Shown one piece after another: positions 36,337 to 46,243 of a stretch of DNA of 64,000 nucleotides. The stretch is from contig NZ_MJIL01000060.1 in the NCBI RefSeq assembly GCF_001939735.1, positions 62,001-126,000 of the forward strand. The letters are read 5' to 3'. How positions within the stretch are numbered: position 1 is the stretch's first letter; every line of letters begins with the position of its first letter. Source of the stretch: Photobacterium proteolyticum (GTDB lineage Bacteria > Pseudomonadota > Gammaproteobacteria > Enterobacterales > Vibrionaceae). A program made the position numbers and the translations under genes. The notes beneath the pieces were generated by a model that searched no databases, was not told the origin of the DNA, and worked only from the letters and a program-made list of their open reading frames with translations.

Positions 36337-39300
36337 ATGACAGAGAACGTCAATCAAGGCTTTGTTGCCAAATTCCTCAATAGTTTCTTTCCCCCTATAT
36401 TGATTTTTCTGGCATTGACAGCAGGGTTGATGGCTCTGCTACTTACGCCTAGAGAAGAAGACCCGCAGATTATCGTGCCAATGGCGGATGTGTTAATTCA
36501 GGCACCGGGTCTTTCTCCTGCTCAAGTTGAACACCAGGTTACCCAGCCTCTCGAAAAGCTGCTGACTCAGATAGACGGTGTCGAGGATGTGTATTCGACA
36601 TCGATGAAAGGTGCTGCTCAGGTGATTGTGCGCTTTTATGTCGGAGAGCAGCGTGAAGAAGCCTTAATAAAACTCTACAACAAAATATATTCAAACCTGG
36701 ACCTGATTCCACCATCGGTGACCCAGTGGGCGGTGAAGCCGATTGAAATCGATGACGTCCCCATTGTGGTTGCCGCGTTATATAGTACGGTGCCGGAACA
36801 AACGGGTAATGCCGAGCTGCGTCGTATTGCCGATCAAGCGGTTAATCAGCTTCAGGCGCTGAATAATACCAATAAGGTATCGGTCGTCGGGGGGAACCCG
36901 AGGGTGATCCAGATTTCACTGGATACTGCAGCAATGGCTAGTCGGATGACAACCGTTGATGATATCCAGCAGGCCTTTGTACTGACCAACCAGCATCAGC
37001 AGTTGGGTAACATTCATCAACAGGGGCATGTTTACCAGCTAGAGAGCGGCCAGTTTTTTCGGAATGCCGAGGAAGTTGCCCAGACGGTGGTAAATGTCGT
37101 CAATGGCCAACCTGTTTATTTGCAGGATATTGCCGTTGTGACCGATGGTCCTGAAGAAGCCAGTGATCAGACCTGGTTTAGTTGGGGACCGGCAGCCGGT
37201 CAGTTTGGGTTGCAGGGGGCGGAACCTTATCCCGCAGTGTTTCTTGCGATAGCCAAGCAGAAAGGCAGCAATGCTGTCTGGGTTGCCGATGATGTAATCG
37301 ACATGCTTGAAAATATGGTTCGTAACCAGTTTCCACCCCATGTCAACCTGTCGGTGATTCGTAACTATGGTGATACAGCCAATGAAAAAGTGGGCAACCT
37401 GGTCTCTAGCCTGGGGCTGTCGATTCTGACAGTCGTGGTGTTTGTCGGTGTTTTTCTTAACTGGCGTTCAGCACTTGTGGTCGCTATTGCGATTCCAATT
37501 AGCTATGGGGCGGCGCTGGCGGTGGATCTTGCGTTCGGTTATACCATTAACCGGGTAACTTTGTTCGCATTAATTTTGGCCCTCGGCCTGATAGTGGACG
37601 ACCCGATTGCCAGTATCGACAACATTGAGCGGTTTCTTAAACGCAAAGACCTGAGTAAGTCTTCGGCTATCGTAATGGCGATGGCTGAAATCCGTAGTGC
37701 ATTGCTTATGTCGACTGTGGCAATTGTCATTGTTTTCACCCCGATGTTCTTTATCACCGGAATGATGGGGCCCTATATGGCGCCGTTAGCATTCAATGTT
37801 CCTATCAGTGTGATCTTCAGTACTGCAGTGGCTTTCTTGATTACCCCATGGCTGGCCAAAAAGATCCTGACGTCCGCCCATGAATCCGGCCATTACCAGG
37901 TTGAGAATACGTTACTTTACAAGATATATGACAAGGGGTTGACGCCGATTCTGGCACGTAAACGCAATAGCATTCTTTTTCTTACTGTGATCGGTATTGT
38001 ATTTGTTGCTGCGGCTATATTGCCGGCATTGCGTGTGGTTCCGCTGAAGTTGTTGCCTTATGACAATAAGAATGAGTTTCAGCTCGTGCTCAATATGCCC
38101 GAGACCAGCAGCGTAGAGCAAACGTCGAATGCCCTCAGTGATTTTTCCGATTACCTGAAGAGTGTGCCTGAAGTGGTATCGGTATCAGGTTTTGCCGGTA
38201 TTGCGTCGCCAATGGATTTTAACGGTATGGTCAGGCATTACTTTATGCGGATGATGCCTCATCAGGGTGAACTGCGTATTGTGCTGGCCGGGAAGAATTT
38301 ACGTCAGCAGCAGTCCCATGAGCTGGTTACCCGGATTCGGGCAGATCTAACAGCAATTGCCGATAAATTAAACGCCGATATTCAGCTGGTGGAAACCCCG
38401 CCAGGGCCACCCGTGATTGCTACTATCGTGGCCGAAGTCTATGGCCAGCCACATACGCCTTACTATGAGTTACAGACCGGAGCAAAAATCGTTGCCGAAC
38501 GTTTGCAGCGTGAACCGCTTGTTGTCGAGACGGATACAACAATCCAGGACAATATTGAAAGTTGGCGCTTTGTGGTCGATACGGAAAAAGCCGCCCTGTC
38601 AGGAGTCTCGGTACAGGATATTAATCAGACTCTGGCGGCAGCCAATCGTGGCCGGGTCGTGAGTTATCTGCATGATGAGTTTGAGATCAGCCCGTTGCCG
38701 ATCGAAATCCGTTTGCCTCGAAACCGTCGTGATGAGCTGGGGGCATTGGAAAGCCTCTATGTTCGGGGCATGCCGGGGATAGCCAAAAAGGTTGAACAGG
38801 GACGACTTGTCGATGCCGGGCAGCCGCTGGTGCAGCTATCGGAGCTAGGGCGATTTGAGAAAATGACAGTACCTCAGCCGATCATGCGTAAGAATCTTCG
38901 TCATGTGGTTTATGTTTTTGCCGAGGCGGCGGGGCGGGTACCGGCTGAGGTGGTTGCCGATGTGTCGTCAGATCTGCAAAGTAGCGAAGCTAAACTCCGA
39001 GGCCGGGCCGAAAGCAGCCAGGTAAGGGCACTGAGTGAACGTACTTACCTTGATAATGGTGGAGATGATTACTGGCAGCTACCTCCTGGGATAACGGTGA
39101 CATGGAGTGGTGAGGGGGAGTGGAAAATTACCCTTGATGTGTTTCGCGATCTTGGCCTCGCTTATGGTGCGGCATTGCTCGGGGTGTTTATCGTAATGGT
39201 GCTGCAAACCGGATTACCGGCGGTTTCCGGTATTATTATGCTGGCGATACCGCTGACCGTGATTGGGATTATGCCGGGATTCTGGTTACTGAATCAGTTT

Positions 39301-39771
39301 GGTACTACAGAGATTGAGGGTATTCCCAACCCATCTTTGTTTACCGCAACAGCGATGATCGGGATGATAGCGCTGGCTGGGATTGTAGTACGTAACTCAC
39401 TGGTACTGATTGAATTTATTCACCAATCCTTACGGGATGGGGCGGCGCTGAAGTCGGCCCTGATAAAAGCCGGGGCGGTCAGGATGCGGCCAATCTTGCT
39501 GACGGCCGGGACAACCCTGCTCGGGAATATTGTTATTACCCTTGATCCTATTTTTAATGGTCTGGCATGGGCGATTATTTTCGGTATCTCTGCATCAACG
39601 CTATTTACCTTGCTGGTTATCCCGGTGGTTTACTATCTTGCCTATGCCAACCGGCCAGGACATGGTCTACCGCCCAGTGTTGATATTTCTGAGCCTGCCA
39701 CTCTTTATCAACCCCCACCCAAACCACGGCCGCCCGCATCAGCGGTCCAACACAGGGAGTCGCAGATATGA
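36337..39771 (+). CDS. Large RND efflux permease downstream of the sulfur genes
   Basis: 1144 residues, about 100 longer than AcrB. Twelve membrane helices are expected. TM4 has GLIVDDPIASIDNIERF near residue 420, with the acidic pair of the proton relay, and TM10 has AGIVVRNSLVLIEF near 1018, with Arg in place of the usual Lys. The start has AAGGGGAG. Some extra length lies in the second porter domain (around SLYVRGMPGIAKKVEQG) and in a Pro-rich C-terminal tail. Substrate unknown. It overlaps its adaptor gene by four bases (ATGA); the pump-first order is unusual. Confidence 0.92.
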   Translation: MTENVNQGFVAKFLNSFFPPILIFLALTAGLMALLLTPREEDPQIIVPMADVLIQAPGLSPAQVEHQVTQPLEKLLTQIDGVEDVYSTSMKGAAQVIVRFYVGEQREEALIKLYNKIYSNLDLIPPSVTQWAVKPIEIDDVPIVVAALYSTVPEQTGNAELRRIADQAVNQLQALNNTNKVSVVGGNPRVIQISLDTAAMASRMTTVDDIQQAFVLTNQHQQLGNIHQQGHVYQLESGQFFRNAEEVAQTVVNVVNGQPVYLQDIAVVTDGPEEASDQTWFSWGPAAGQFGLQGAEPYPAVFLAIAKQKGSNAVWVADDVIDMLENMVRNQFPPHVNLSVIRNYGDTANEKVGNLVSSLGLSILTVVVFVGVFLNWRSALVVAIAIPISYGAALAVDLAFGYTINRVTLFALILALGLIVDDPIASIDNIERFLKRKDLSKSSAIVMAMAEIRSALLMSTVAIVIVFTPMFFITGMMGPYMAPLAFNVPISVIFSTAVAFLITPWLAKKILTSAHESGHYQVENTLLYKIYDKGLTPILARKRNSILFLTVIGIVFVAAAILPALRVVPLKLLPYDNKNEFQLVLNMPETSSVEQTSNALSDFSDYLKSVPEVVSVSGFAGIASPMDFNGMVRHYFMRMMPHQGELRIVLAGKNLRQQQSHELVTRIRADLTAIADKLNADIQLVETPPGPPVIATIVAEVYGQPHTPYYELQTGAKIVAERLQREPLVVETDTTIQDNIESWRFVVDTEKAALSGVSVQDINQTLAAANRGRVVSYLHDEFEISPLPIEIRLPRNRRDELGALESLYVRGMPGIAKKVEQGRLVDAGQPLVQLSELGRFEKMTVPQPIMRKNLRHVVYVFAEAAGRVPAEVVADVSSDLQSSEAKLRGRAESSQVRALSERTYLDNGGDDYWQLPPGITVTWSGEGEWKITLDVFRDLGLAYGAALLGVFIVMVLQTGLPAVSGIIMLAIPLTVIGIMPGFWLLNQFGTTEIEGIPNPSLFTATAMIGMIALAGIVVRNSLVLIEFIHQSLRDGAALKSALIKAGAVRMRPILLTAGTTLLGNIVITLDPIFNGLAWAIIFGISASTLFTLLVIPVVYYLAYANRPGHGLPPSVDISEPATLYQPPPKPRPPASAVQHRESQI

Positions 39772-40844
39772 GCATAAAAAAACTATCATTGGTAATTGTC
39801 GCATTTGCTGGCTTGGGGATACTGTTCTTCGCTATTTCTGGTGGCTTTGTTGCGAAATTGGACACTGAAAACACAACTATGCCGGGTGAAGCGTTGGACG
39901 GGCGCGAGACTGTGACAGTAAAAGCCAAGAAGCTCCCTGTGTGGCAGACTTATACCGGTAGCATTGTTGCTGATCAGCAGGCAACATTATCGGCACGTCT
40001 GACGGCACAGGTGGCTGATGTGCTGGTGGATGTTGGTGATAAGGTTAAAGCGGGAGATATTTTGATCCGTCTTGATAACCTCGATCTTGATGCCCGAGTT
40101 CGTCAGACTGAGCAAGCACTGGCTAGTGCCCAGGCGCGGTTGAACATAGCCCGGAAGGACTATGAGCGGACAAAATCGCTGCTCAGGAAGAATCTGGTTG
40201 CCCAGTCAAAACTTGATGAAACATTGAGTACCCTGCAGAGTGCCGAAGCCGGCTTTAAACAGGCGGAAGCATCTCTTGAAGAAGCACAGGCCACTTATGG
40301 TTACAGTATTATTGCCGCTCCGTTTGATGGTGTTGTGACACAAAAGTTAGTTCATAAAGGGGCTATTGCCTCTCCGGGTGTGGCAATGCTGAGTCTGTAT
40401 AATCCGCTGACCTTGATGATGGAAAGCTATATCGCGGCGAGTCAGCGCCACCTGTTGCAGCTCGGCCAGCAATGGCCTGTTACGTTGCCAGAACAAGAGC
40501 TGGAGCTGGAGGGGCAAATATCAGAGATTACACCGGCATCTGATGCGGGTTCTAGAAGTGTGGTCGTGAAGTTAGCGTTTGAGCGTGAGGTGTTGCTGCA
40601 AACAAACGAGCAACAGCTGTATCCAGGGATGTTTGCCCGGGTGAGCATCCAGACAGACGAATATGAAGCGCTGATCATCCCGCAATCAAGTACCTATCGT
40701 ATTGGACAGCTTCAGTACGTGAAGGTGGTTGAAGACGATCGAGTTGTCCCACGGCTTATAGAAACCAGGCCATTTGATGAAAGGCAGCTGATTATTCGTA
40801 AAGGAAGCACTGCTGGTACAGTGCTTCTGGCAGAGCCAAGGTAG
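39768..40844 (+). CDS. RND/HlyD-type periplasmic adaptor
   Basis: 358 residues. One N-terminal membrane anchor, then the first lipoyl half (ADVLVDVGDKVKAGDILIRLD), a two-helix coiled coil (about residues 110-175), the second lipoyl half (IIAAPFDGVVTQKLVHKGA) and a beta-barrel. All expected domains are present, unlike the adaptor at 4072. It connects the RND pump upstream to an outer-membrane channel, which is not encoded here. The final codons contain a perfect 9-bp inverted repeat. Confidence 0.93.
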   Translation: MSIKKLSLVIVAFAGLGILFFAISGGFVAKLDTENTTMPGEALDGRETVTVKAKKLPVWQTYTGSIVADQQATLSARLTAQVADVLVDVGDKVKAGDILIRLDNLDLDARVRQTEQALASAQARLNIARKDYERTKSLLRKNLVAQSKLDETLSTLQSAEAGFKQAEASLEEAQATYGYSIIAAPFDGVVTQKLVHKGAIASPGVAMLSLYNPLTLMMESYIAASQRHLLQLGQQWPVTLPEQELELEGQISEITPASDAGSRSVVVKLAFEREVLLQTNEQQLYPGMFARVSIQTDEYEALIIPQSSTYRIGQLQYVKVVEDDRVVPRLIETRPFDERQLIIRKGSTAGTVLLAEPR

Positions 40845-40910
40845 ATTAAGAAAACGTGTAATAGGTTGATGAACAGCTTAGCAACAATATACATGCGCCG
40901 AGGTTCATCG

Positions 40911-41681
40911 TTATGTATTCGTTGTTTCTGGCTCAAACCAAGACAGCTCATGGCTAAGCTGAGTCACGCTGCCGATAACAATCAAGGCCGGGCTTTGGGC
41001 GCTTTTTGCGACTACTGGCAGGTTAGTCAAACTACTGGTGAGGACGCGTTGTTCTTTGCGGGTGCCGTTTTCGATAATGGCACATGGCGTGTCTGGGGAT
41101 AAGCCGTGTGTGATCAGCTTGTCGCTAATATGACCACTTTGCTTGAGCCCCATATAGAACACCAGCGTGTTATTCGACTGAGCCAGTGATGTCCACTCGA
41201 TTTCACGGCCATCTTTTTGAACGTGACCGGTAATAAACTGAACACTCTGGGCATGGTCTCGATGTGTTAGAGGGATCCCCGCATAAGCAGTTGCCCCTGC
41301 CGCTGCTGTAATGCCCGGTACAACTTCGTATTTGATGCCGTGCTTGGCCAGCTCTTCCAGTTCCTCACCACCACGGCCGAAGATAAAAGAGTCACCGCCT
41401 TTTAGCCGGACGACACGCTTTCCAGCCTGCGCTTTGTCGACCAGGATCTGGTTGATCTGGTCTTGGGGTACGCAGTGGTAGTCCAGTTTCTTACCGACAT
41501 AAACCATTTCGGCATCAGCGTTCGCTAGCGCCAAAATTTCCGTTGATACCAGGCGGTCGTAAACCACGACATCAGCTTGCTGGATCACGCGGTGGCCTTT
41601 GACGGTGAGCAAGTCTGGATCACCCGGGCCAGCACCAACAAGAGAAACAAAACCGCTGTTTAACGATGTGTGATTGGTCAT
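40911..41681 (-). CDS. cobA: Uroporphyrinogen-III C-methyltransferase (SUMT)
   Basis: 256 residues. The SAM-binding loop [15 protein letters not shown] at the N-terminus, [21 protein letters not shown] and [21 protein letters not shown] are all diagnostic. It methylates uroporphyrinogen III to precorrin-2, the first committed step to sirohaem, the cofactor of the nitrite reductase encoded beside it. It lacks the CysG dehydrogenase/chelatase half, so a separate enzyme must finish sirohaem. It follows nirC in the same direction. Confidence 0.96.
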   Translation of the reverse strand: MTNHTSLNSGFVSLVGAGPGDPDLLTVKGHRVIQQADVVVYDRLVSTEILALANADAEMVYVGKKLDYHCVPQDQINQILVDKAQAGKRVVRLKGGDSFIFGRGGEELEELAKHGIKYEVVPGITAAAGATAYAGIPLTHRDHAQSVQFITGHVQKDGREIEWTSLAQSNNTLVFYMGLKQSGHISDKLITHGLSPDTPCAIIENGTRKEQRVLTSSLTNLPVVAKSAQSPALIVIGSVTQLSHELSWFEPETTNT

Positions 41682-41809
41682 AGCAACGCCTATCAGTTCA
41701 AATTTGGATATAAAGAGTAGAACTCAGGGCTAAGGAACCGGCAAACTATCCTAAGGAGTTATTACTTTTTATAGCCAAAACAATACAATAGATGATGAAA
41801 GTTAAGGGC

Positions 41810-41834
41810 GGTCCTGCACATTTCGCGCAGGACC
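41810..41834 (-). other. Stem-loop after nirC
   Basis: GGTCCTGC (41810-41817) pairs with GCAGGACC (41827-41834) around a 9-base loop. No good T tract follows on the minus strand, so it may be a weak attenuator between nirC and cobA. Confidence 0.45.
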
Positions 41835-41845
41835 AGACTCGGTTT

Positions 41846-42700
41846 TTATTTAGCGCCAAATGCAGGTTCGGCGTGAATCTCTGCATCGTTTTCTACGTCA
41901 ATGGCCGGTGCTGTTTTTGCGTGAGTCAGGTATAGCGGCACACAGGTAAATAGCAGACCACCAACCAGGTTACCCAGCACAGTCGGGATAAGGTTCCAGT
42001 TCAACCAGGTTGCCACACCGAAATCAGCGCCTAGCATCATGCCTAGTGGGAACAGGAACATGTTTACTACTGCATGCTCAAAGACTAGTGCGAAGAAGAT
42101 AAAGATTGGCAGCCACATTGCGGCAATTTTGCCTGCGACAGAGCGAGCTGTCATATTACCAATAACACCCAGACACACCATTAAGTTACAAAGAATGCCT
42201 TTAACGAACACGGTGATCCAGCCATCCATTCCATGTTCGGCGTAACCTACAGTACGTGCTGTCGCGGCGGCAATGAATTTTTGACCGACTGCGCCTGCTT
42301 CTACGCTGAAGTTCATTGTGAACGTCAGGGCAACAAGGAAGGCTACAAGCAGAGAACCGATAAGGTTACCTAGGCCAACATAACCCCAACAGCGCAGGAT
42401 ACGGCTCCAGGTGATACCTTTGCGATTTTCAAATTTAGCCAGTGGCGCCAGACCAAACACACCTGTCAGCAGATCGTAACCCATCAGGCTGAGGATACAA
42501 AAGCCAACCGGGAAGACCAGCGCGCCAACAATACCGACACCGGTTTGCACGATAGTTGTAATGGCAACCACAACGGCCAGAGAAAGAATAATGCCAGCCA
42601 TCGTGCCGCGTAAAACAAGGTCGCGAGTAGACGTGCGAACTTTTGCTTCGCCAGTGTCGATCATTGTCTGAACGAATTCAGCAGGTTTGTTATAAGACAT
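41846..42700 (-). CDS. nirC: Formate/nitrite-family channel, probable nitrite transporter NirC
   Basis: 284 residues from ATG 42700 (AAGGAA upstream). Six membrane helices. FNT motifs GDLLTGVFGLA-like and GILCNLMVCLGVIGNMTARS are present, with the central channel residues. Between nirBD and the SUMT gene, it most likely brings nitrite in (and may export it), rather than formate. It is about 140 bases after nirD. Confidence 0.9.
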   Translation of the reverse strand: MSYNKPAEFVQTMIDTGEAKVRTSTRDLVLRGTMAGIILSLAVVVAITTIVQTGVGIVGALVFPVGFCILSLMGYDLLTGVFGLAPLAKFENRKGITWSRILRCWGYVGLGNLIGSLLVAFLVALTFTMNFSVEAGAVGQKFIAAATARTVGYAEHGMDGWITVFVKGILCNLMVCLGVIGNMTARSVAGKIAAMWLPIFIFFALVFEHAVVNMFLFPLGMMLGADFGVATWLNWNLIPTVLGNLVGGLLFTCVPLYLTHAKTAPAIDVENDAEIHAEPAFGAK

Positions 42701-42841
42701 AATATTCCTTATTATCAAAAGTTTAAAAATTAAAAGTTAAGATTGAATAGACAAAGGCTCCCTGCATCCCACCTTCTTCTCCGAAAAAATCCAGAACGGA
42801 TCAAGAAGCCTTTTAGCTATTAAATCTCGGCGATGGTTACC

Positions 42842-43165
42842 TTAGGCTGCGATTTCTACCTTGCAGCCGGTAACACGCGCTTTAAACGCTTTGATATTGA
42901 AGCGCTCATCTTCCATGCACGCGCCAGTGGCCAGGTTGAAGCGCTGCTTCTTTAGCGGGCTGGCTACCCAAAGCTCGCCCTGATGTTCACAGATAAGGCC
43001 GCGTGATAGCACATTGGAACGGGCAAATGGGTCCATGTTGCTGATGGCAAAAACCTGCTCTGCATCGCTTGGGCGAAATACCGCTACCTGCTGTCCATTG
43101 ATCAGTGCACAAACACCAGTTCCCGGGGCGATGTCGGTGATATCGCAAACTTGTTCAAAAGCCAT
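42842..43165 (-). CDS. nirD: Nitrite reductase (NADH) small subunit NirD
   Basis: 107 residues with a Rieske-like fold but without the Cys/His ligands of a true Rieske centre, as is normal for NirD. Segments VCALINGQQVAVFR and LICEHQGELWVASPLKKQRFNLATG fit the family. It pairs with NirB. It starts 2 bases after the nirB stop. Confidence 0.94.
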   Translation of the reverse strand: MAFEQVCDITDIAPGTGVCALINGQQVAVFRPSDAEQVFAISNMDPFARSNVLSRGLICEHQGELWVASPLKKQRFNLATGACMEDERFNIKAFKARVTGCKVEIAA

Positions 43166-43167
43166 GA

Positions 43168-45726
43168 TTAGTTCTCCAGTTCCACGTGTAGGATGTCGCC
43201 TTTGGCCTCAGGGTGTTTCTCGGTGAACGTTGCCGGACGGTGCTGGTCACGCTCAGAAACGAACACGACGTTATCGTCACGCAACTCTGAGTTGATGAAG
43301 TGAGCAAAGCGAGTCAGTTGTGATTCGTCTTCGATAGTGTCTTTCCACTCACAGCTGAACTCGTTAACCAGACGGGTAACATCGGCTTCCAGTTGGGTAT
43401 TGATGCCAAGTTTGTCGTCGATGATCACTTCACGCAGGTAGTCCACTCCGCCTTCCATGTTATCCATCCATACCGATGTGCGCTGTAGCGGTGCTGCCGT
43501 GCGGATGTAGAACATCATGAAGCGGTCGATGTACTTAATTAGCGTTTCCTGATCCAGGTCGGTAGCCAGAAGGTCTGCATGGCGAGGCTTCATGCCACCG
43601 TTACCACAGACATACATGTTCCATCCGGCATCTGTAGCGATGATGCCCAGATCCTTACCCTGTGCTTCAGCACATTCACGGGTACAGCCAGATACACCAA
43701 ACTTCATCTTGTGGGGAGTTCGGATGCCTTTGTAGCGGTTCTCGATATATGAACCCAGCCCGACAGAATCTTGCACGCCGTAACGACACCAGGTCGAGCC
43801 GACACAGGTTTTCGCCATGCGTAGTGCTTTTGCGTAAGCCTGGCCAGTTTCGAAACCGGCGTTGATGAGCTTGCGCCAGATCGCTGGCAAGTCATCTTTC
43901 TGGGCACCGAACAAGCCGATACGCTGGGCACCTGTTACTTTGGTGTACAGGTTGTACTCTGCCGCCACATTGGCCAGTTCTGCCAGCGCCTGTGGTGTAA
44001 CTTCACCGCCAGCCATGCGTGGAATGACCGAGTAGGTACCGTCTTTCTGGATGTTACCCAGGAAGTTGTCGTTGGTGTCGTGCAGTTTAACTAGTTGTGG
44101 CTTGAGGATGTGTTCACCCCAGCAAGACGCCAGAATCGAGCCAACCAGAGGTTTACACACTTCACAGCCGTAACCCTTGCCGTATTTCTCCAGCAATTCG
44201 TCGAATGTTTTAATTTCTTCAACGCGGATCAGGTGGAAGAGCTCCTGACGCGAGTAAGCGAAGTTCTCACAAACATCGTTTTTTACTTCGATACCGGTTT
44301 TAGCCAGCTCTGCATTCAACACAGAGGTAACAAGAGGGATACAACCGCCACAACCCGTACCGGCACCGGTAACAGCCTTGATGTCGGCCATTGTGTGGTG
44401 ACCGTCGGCAACAGCCTGTGCAATCTTGCCTTTGGTAACATCAAAGCAAGAACAGATAACGGCACTGTCAGGCAGTGCGTCCGGGCCTAGGGCTGGTTTT
44501 TCAGCACCGGCATGGGCCGGCAGGATCAGCGTGTCAGGGTGCTCTGGCAGGTCGATTTCGTTCAGCATTAGCTGAAGCAGGTCGCCGTAGTCAGAGGTAT
44601 CGCCAACCAGTACGGCACCCAGCAGTTTTTTGCCATCTTCAGAAACGATGATGCGTTTATAGACTTCTTCGTTTTCATCAAGGTAGACATAGCTCTTGCT
44701 GTTAGGCGTGCGGCCATTAGCATCGCCGATGCTGCCTACTTTAACGCCGAGCAGCTTGAGCTTGGCACTCATGTCAGCGTCTTCGAATGAGTTTTCTTCG
44801 CCAATCAGGTGACTGACAGCAACCTGGGCCATTTTGTAACCAGGTGCGACCAGGCCGTAGAATTTTTCATTCCATGAAGCACACTCACCAATGGCGTAGA
44901 CATCTTCGTCAGAGGTGATGCACTGATCGTCGATAGCAATACCACCGCGACGGCCGGTTGCCAGCCCGCATTGCATGGCTAGCTTGTCCTGAGGGCGAAT
45001 ACCGGTTGAGAAGACAATGAAGTCAACTTCTAGCGAGGTACCGTCTGCAAAGTGCATGGTGTTACGGCCATTGGTGCCTTCCGCAACAATCTCTTTGGTA
45101 TTTTTGCCGGTGTGAACGTTCACGCCGAGCTTTTCAATTTTCTTGCGAAGCTGCTCACCACCCTGAGGGTCGAGCTGCTCAGCCATTAGTACAGGCGCAA
45201 ACTCGACAACATGGGTTTCTACGCCGAGAGCTTTAAGAGCGCCTGCGGCTTCAAGGCCAAGCAAGCCTCCGCCGACGACGACACCGCTCTTGCTGCGTTT
45301 TGCTGTTGCTTCGATGGTTTTGAGATCTTCGATGGTGCGGTATACGAAGCAGTCTTTGCTTTCATTACCTTTGATTGGTGGAACCCAAGGGTAGGAGCCG
45401 GTGGCCATGATGAGCTTGTCGTATTGAACTTCGCGGCCTGTGCTGGAGTGGATGATTTTTTGAGCGCGGTTGATGGTGATCGCACGTTCACCGATAAGAA
45501 CCTTGATGCCATGTTTCTCGTAGAAGCCTTCCTTGACCAATGAAAGCTCTTCGGCAGTGTGGTGGGAGAAATACGAAGACAGGTGAACCCTGTCATAGGC
45601 TTTTCGTGGTTCTTCACAGAAAACTGTTACGTCATAGTTTTCCATGTCTGCTTTATCGACTAGTTCTTCGATATAGCGATGGCCGACCATACCGTTACCG
45701 ATAATCGCCAATCTGACTTTGCTCAT
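43168..45726 (-). CDS. nirB: Nitrite reductase (NADH) large subunit NirB
   Basis: 852 residues, the normal size. N-terminal FAD/NAD reductase (GNGMVGHRYIEEL, VVVGGGLLGLEAAGAL), a BFD-like 2Fe-2S domain (CSCFDVTKG with CGGCIP), and the C-terminal sirohaem/4Fe-4S nitrite reductase domain (CTRECAEAQGKD and CGNGG). It reduces nitrite to ammonium in the cytoplasm with NADH, mainly under oxygen limitation. It leads nirBDC and has a recognisable FNR/NarP-type promoter. Confidence 0.97.
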   Translation of the reverse strand: MSKVRLAIIGNGMVGHRYIEELVDKADMENYDVTVFCEEPRKAYDRVHLSSYFSHHTAEELSLVKEGFYEKHGIKVLIGERAITINRAQKIIHSSTGREVQYDKLIMATGSYPWVPPIKGNESKDCFVYRTIEDLKTIEATAKRSKSGVVVGGGLLGLEAAGALKALGVETHVVEFAPVLMAEQLDPQGGEQLRKKIEKLGVNVHTGKNTKEIVAEGTNGRNTMHFADGTSLEVDFIVFSTGIRPQDKLAMQCGLATGRRGGIAIDDQCITSDEDVYAIGECASWNEKFYGLVAPGYKMAQVAVSHLIGEENSFEDADMSAKLKLLGVKVGSIGDANGRTPNSKSYVYLDENEEVYKRIIVSEDGKKLLGAVLVGDTSDYGDLLQLMLNEIDLPEHPDTLILPAHAGAEKPALGPDALPDSAVICSCFDVTKGKIAQAVADGHHTMADIKAVTGAGTGCGGCIPLVTSVLNAELAKTGIEVKNDVCENFAYSRQELFHLIRVEEIKTFDELLEKYGKGYGCEVCKPLVGSILASCWGEHILKPQLVKLHDTNDNFLGNIQKDGTYSVIPRMAGGEVTPQALAELANVAAEYNLYTKVTGAQRIGLFGAQKDDLPAIWRKLINAGFETGQAYAKALRMAKTCVGSTWCRYGVQDSVGLGSYIENRYKGIRTPHKMKFGVSGCTRECAEAQGKDLGIIATDAGWNMYVCGNGGMKPRHADLLATDLDQETLIKYIDRFMMFYIRTAAPLQRTSVWMDNMEGGVDYLREVIIDDKLGINTQLEADVTRLVNEFSCEWKDTIEDESQLTRFAHFINSELRDDNVVFVSERDQHRPATFTEKHPEAKGDILHVELEN

Positions 45727-45755
45727 AAGATCCTCTTAACAACAGGCGTTAATTC

Positions 45756-45833
45756 TGTGGCAATAGTAATAAGTCAGATTGTGAATAAATATGACGTAAA
45801 TCAACTACGACCTTGAATACCTCTAAAGAGGTA
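45756..45833 (-). promoter_or_regulatory. nirB promoter with FNR and NarL/NarP sites at E. coli spacing
   Basis: A perfect NarL/NarP 7-2-7 site (TACCTCT-AA-AGAGGTA) lies at 45818-45833. An FNR-like site TTGATTTACGTCAT reads on the minus strand at 45791-45804, and a TACTAT -10 hexamer at 45763-45768. The centres of the two sites are 28 bases apart, and the FNR centre is 41.5 bases before the start inferred from the -10 (45756). These equal the -69.5 and -41.5 positions of the E. coli nirB promoter. Confidence 0.8.
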
Positions 45834-46243
45834 TATGGCTATAAATCAATAACTTACGCGGTTATGGTCGATTTTGACAGGCATGTTGTGAAGGAATATT
45901 ACATCTTTATGGTTGTTATAGTTTTGAAATATTATGCAAATAGTTCAATTCGGATGAAAGGCAATGGCTGATTAGATTTGGCCCTTTAAATACGAAAAAA
46001 AGACGCTCTGAGAAAGGTTGGCAAAGGCGGCTTTTAAATGAGGTATTTAGCAGGGGAATAGTTGCTTTTGGGGTTATTTTTACGGTGAGTGCTTTTTATA
46101 TAAAAAATAAATAAAAAACAAAATATCTAAGTGTTTTAATGCTCATAGATGCATAATTTTACATTCTTTTGACATTTCGGCTGGGGCGTATTTTTAGGGT
46201 GATGGCGCGTCTGAAATACACTAACGAATTGAATGGAATGAAA
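45834..46243. other. Intergenic region before the lipase gene
   Basis: About 410 AT-rich bases containing the upstream side of the nirB promoter and presumably the lipase promoter. No RNA gene, terminator or repeat is recognised. Confidence 0.4.

Noticed and set aside
40804-40827. Perfect 9-bp inverted repeat GAAGCACTG/CAGTGCTTC
   Set aside because: It lies inside the adaptor coding sequence and has no T tract; codon choice explains it well enough.
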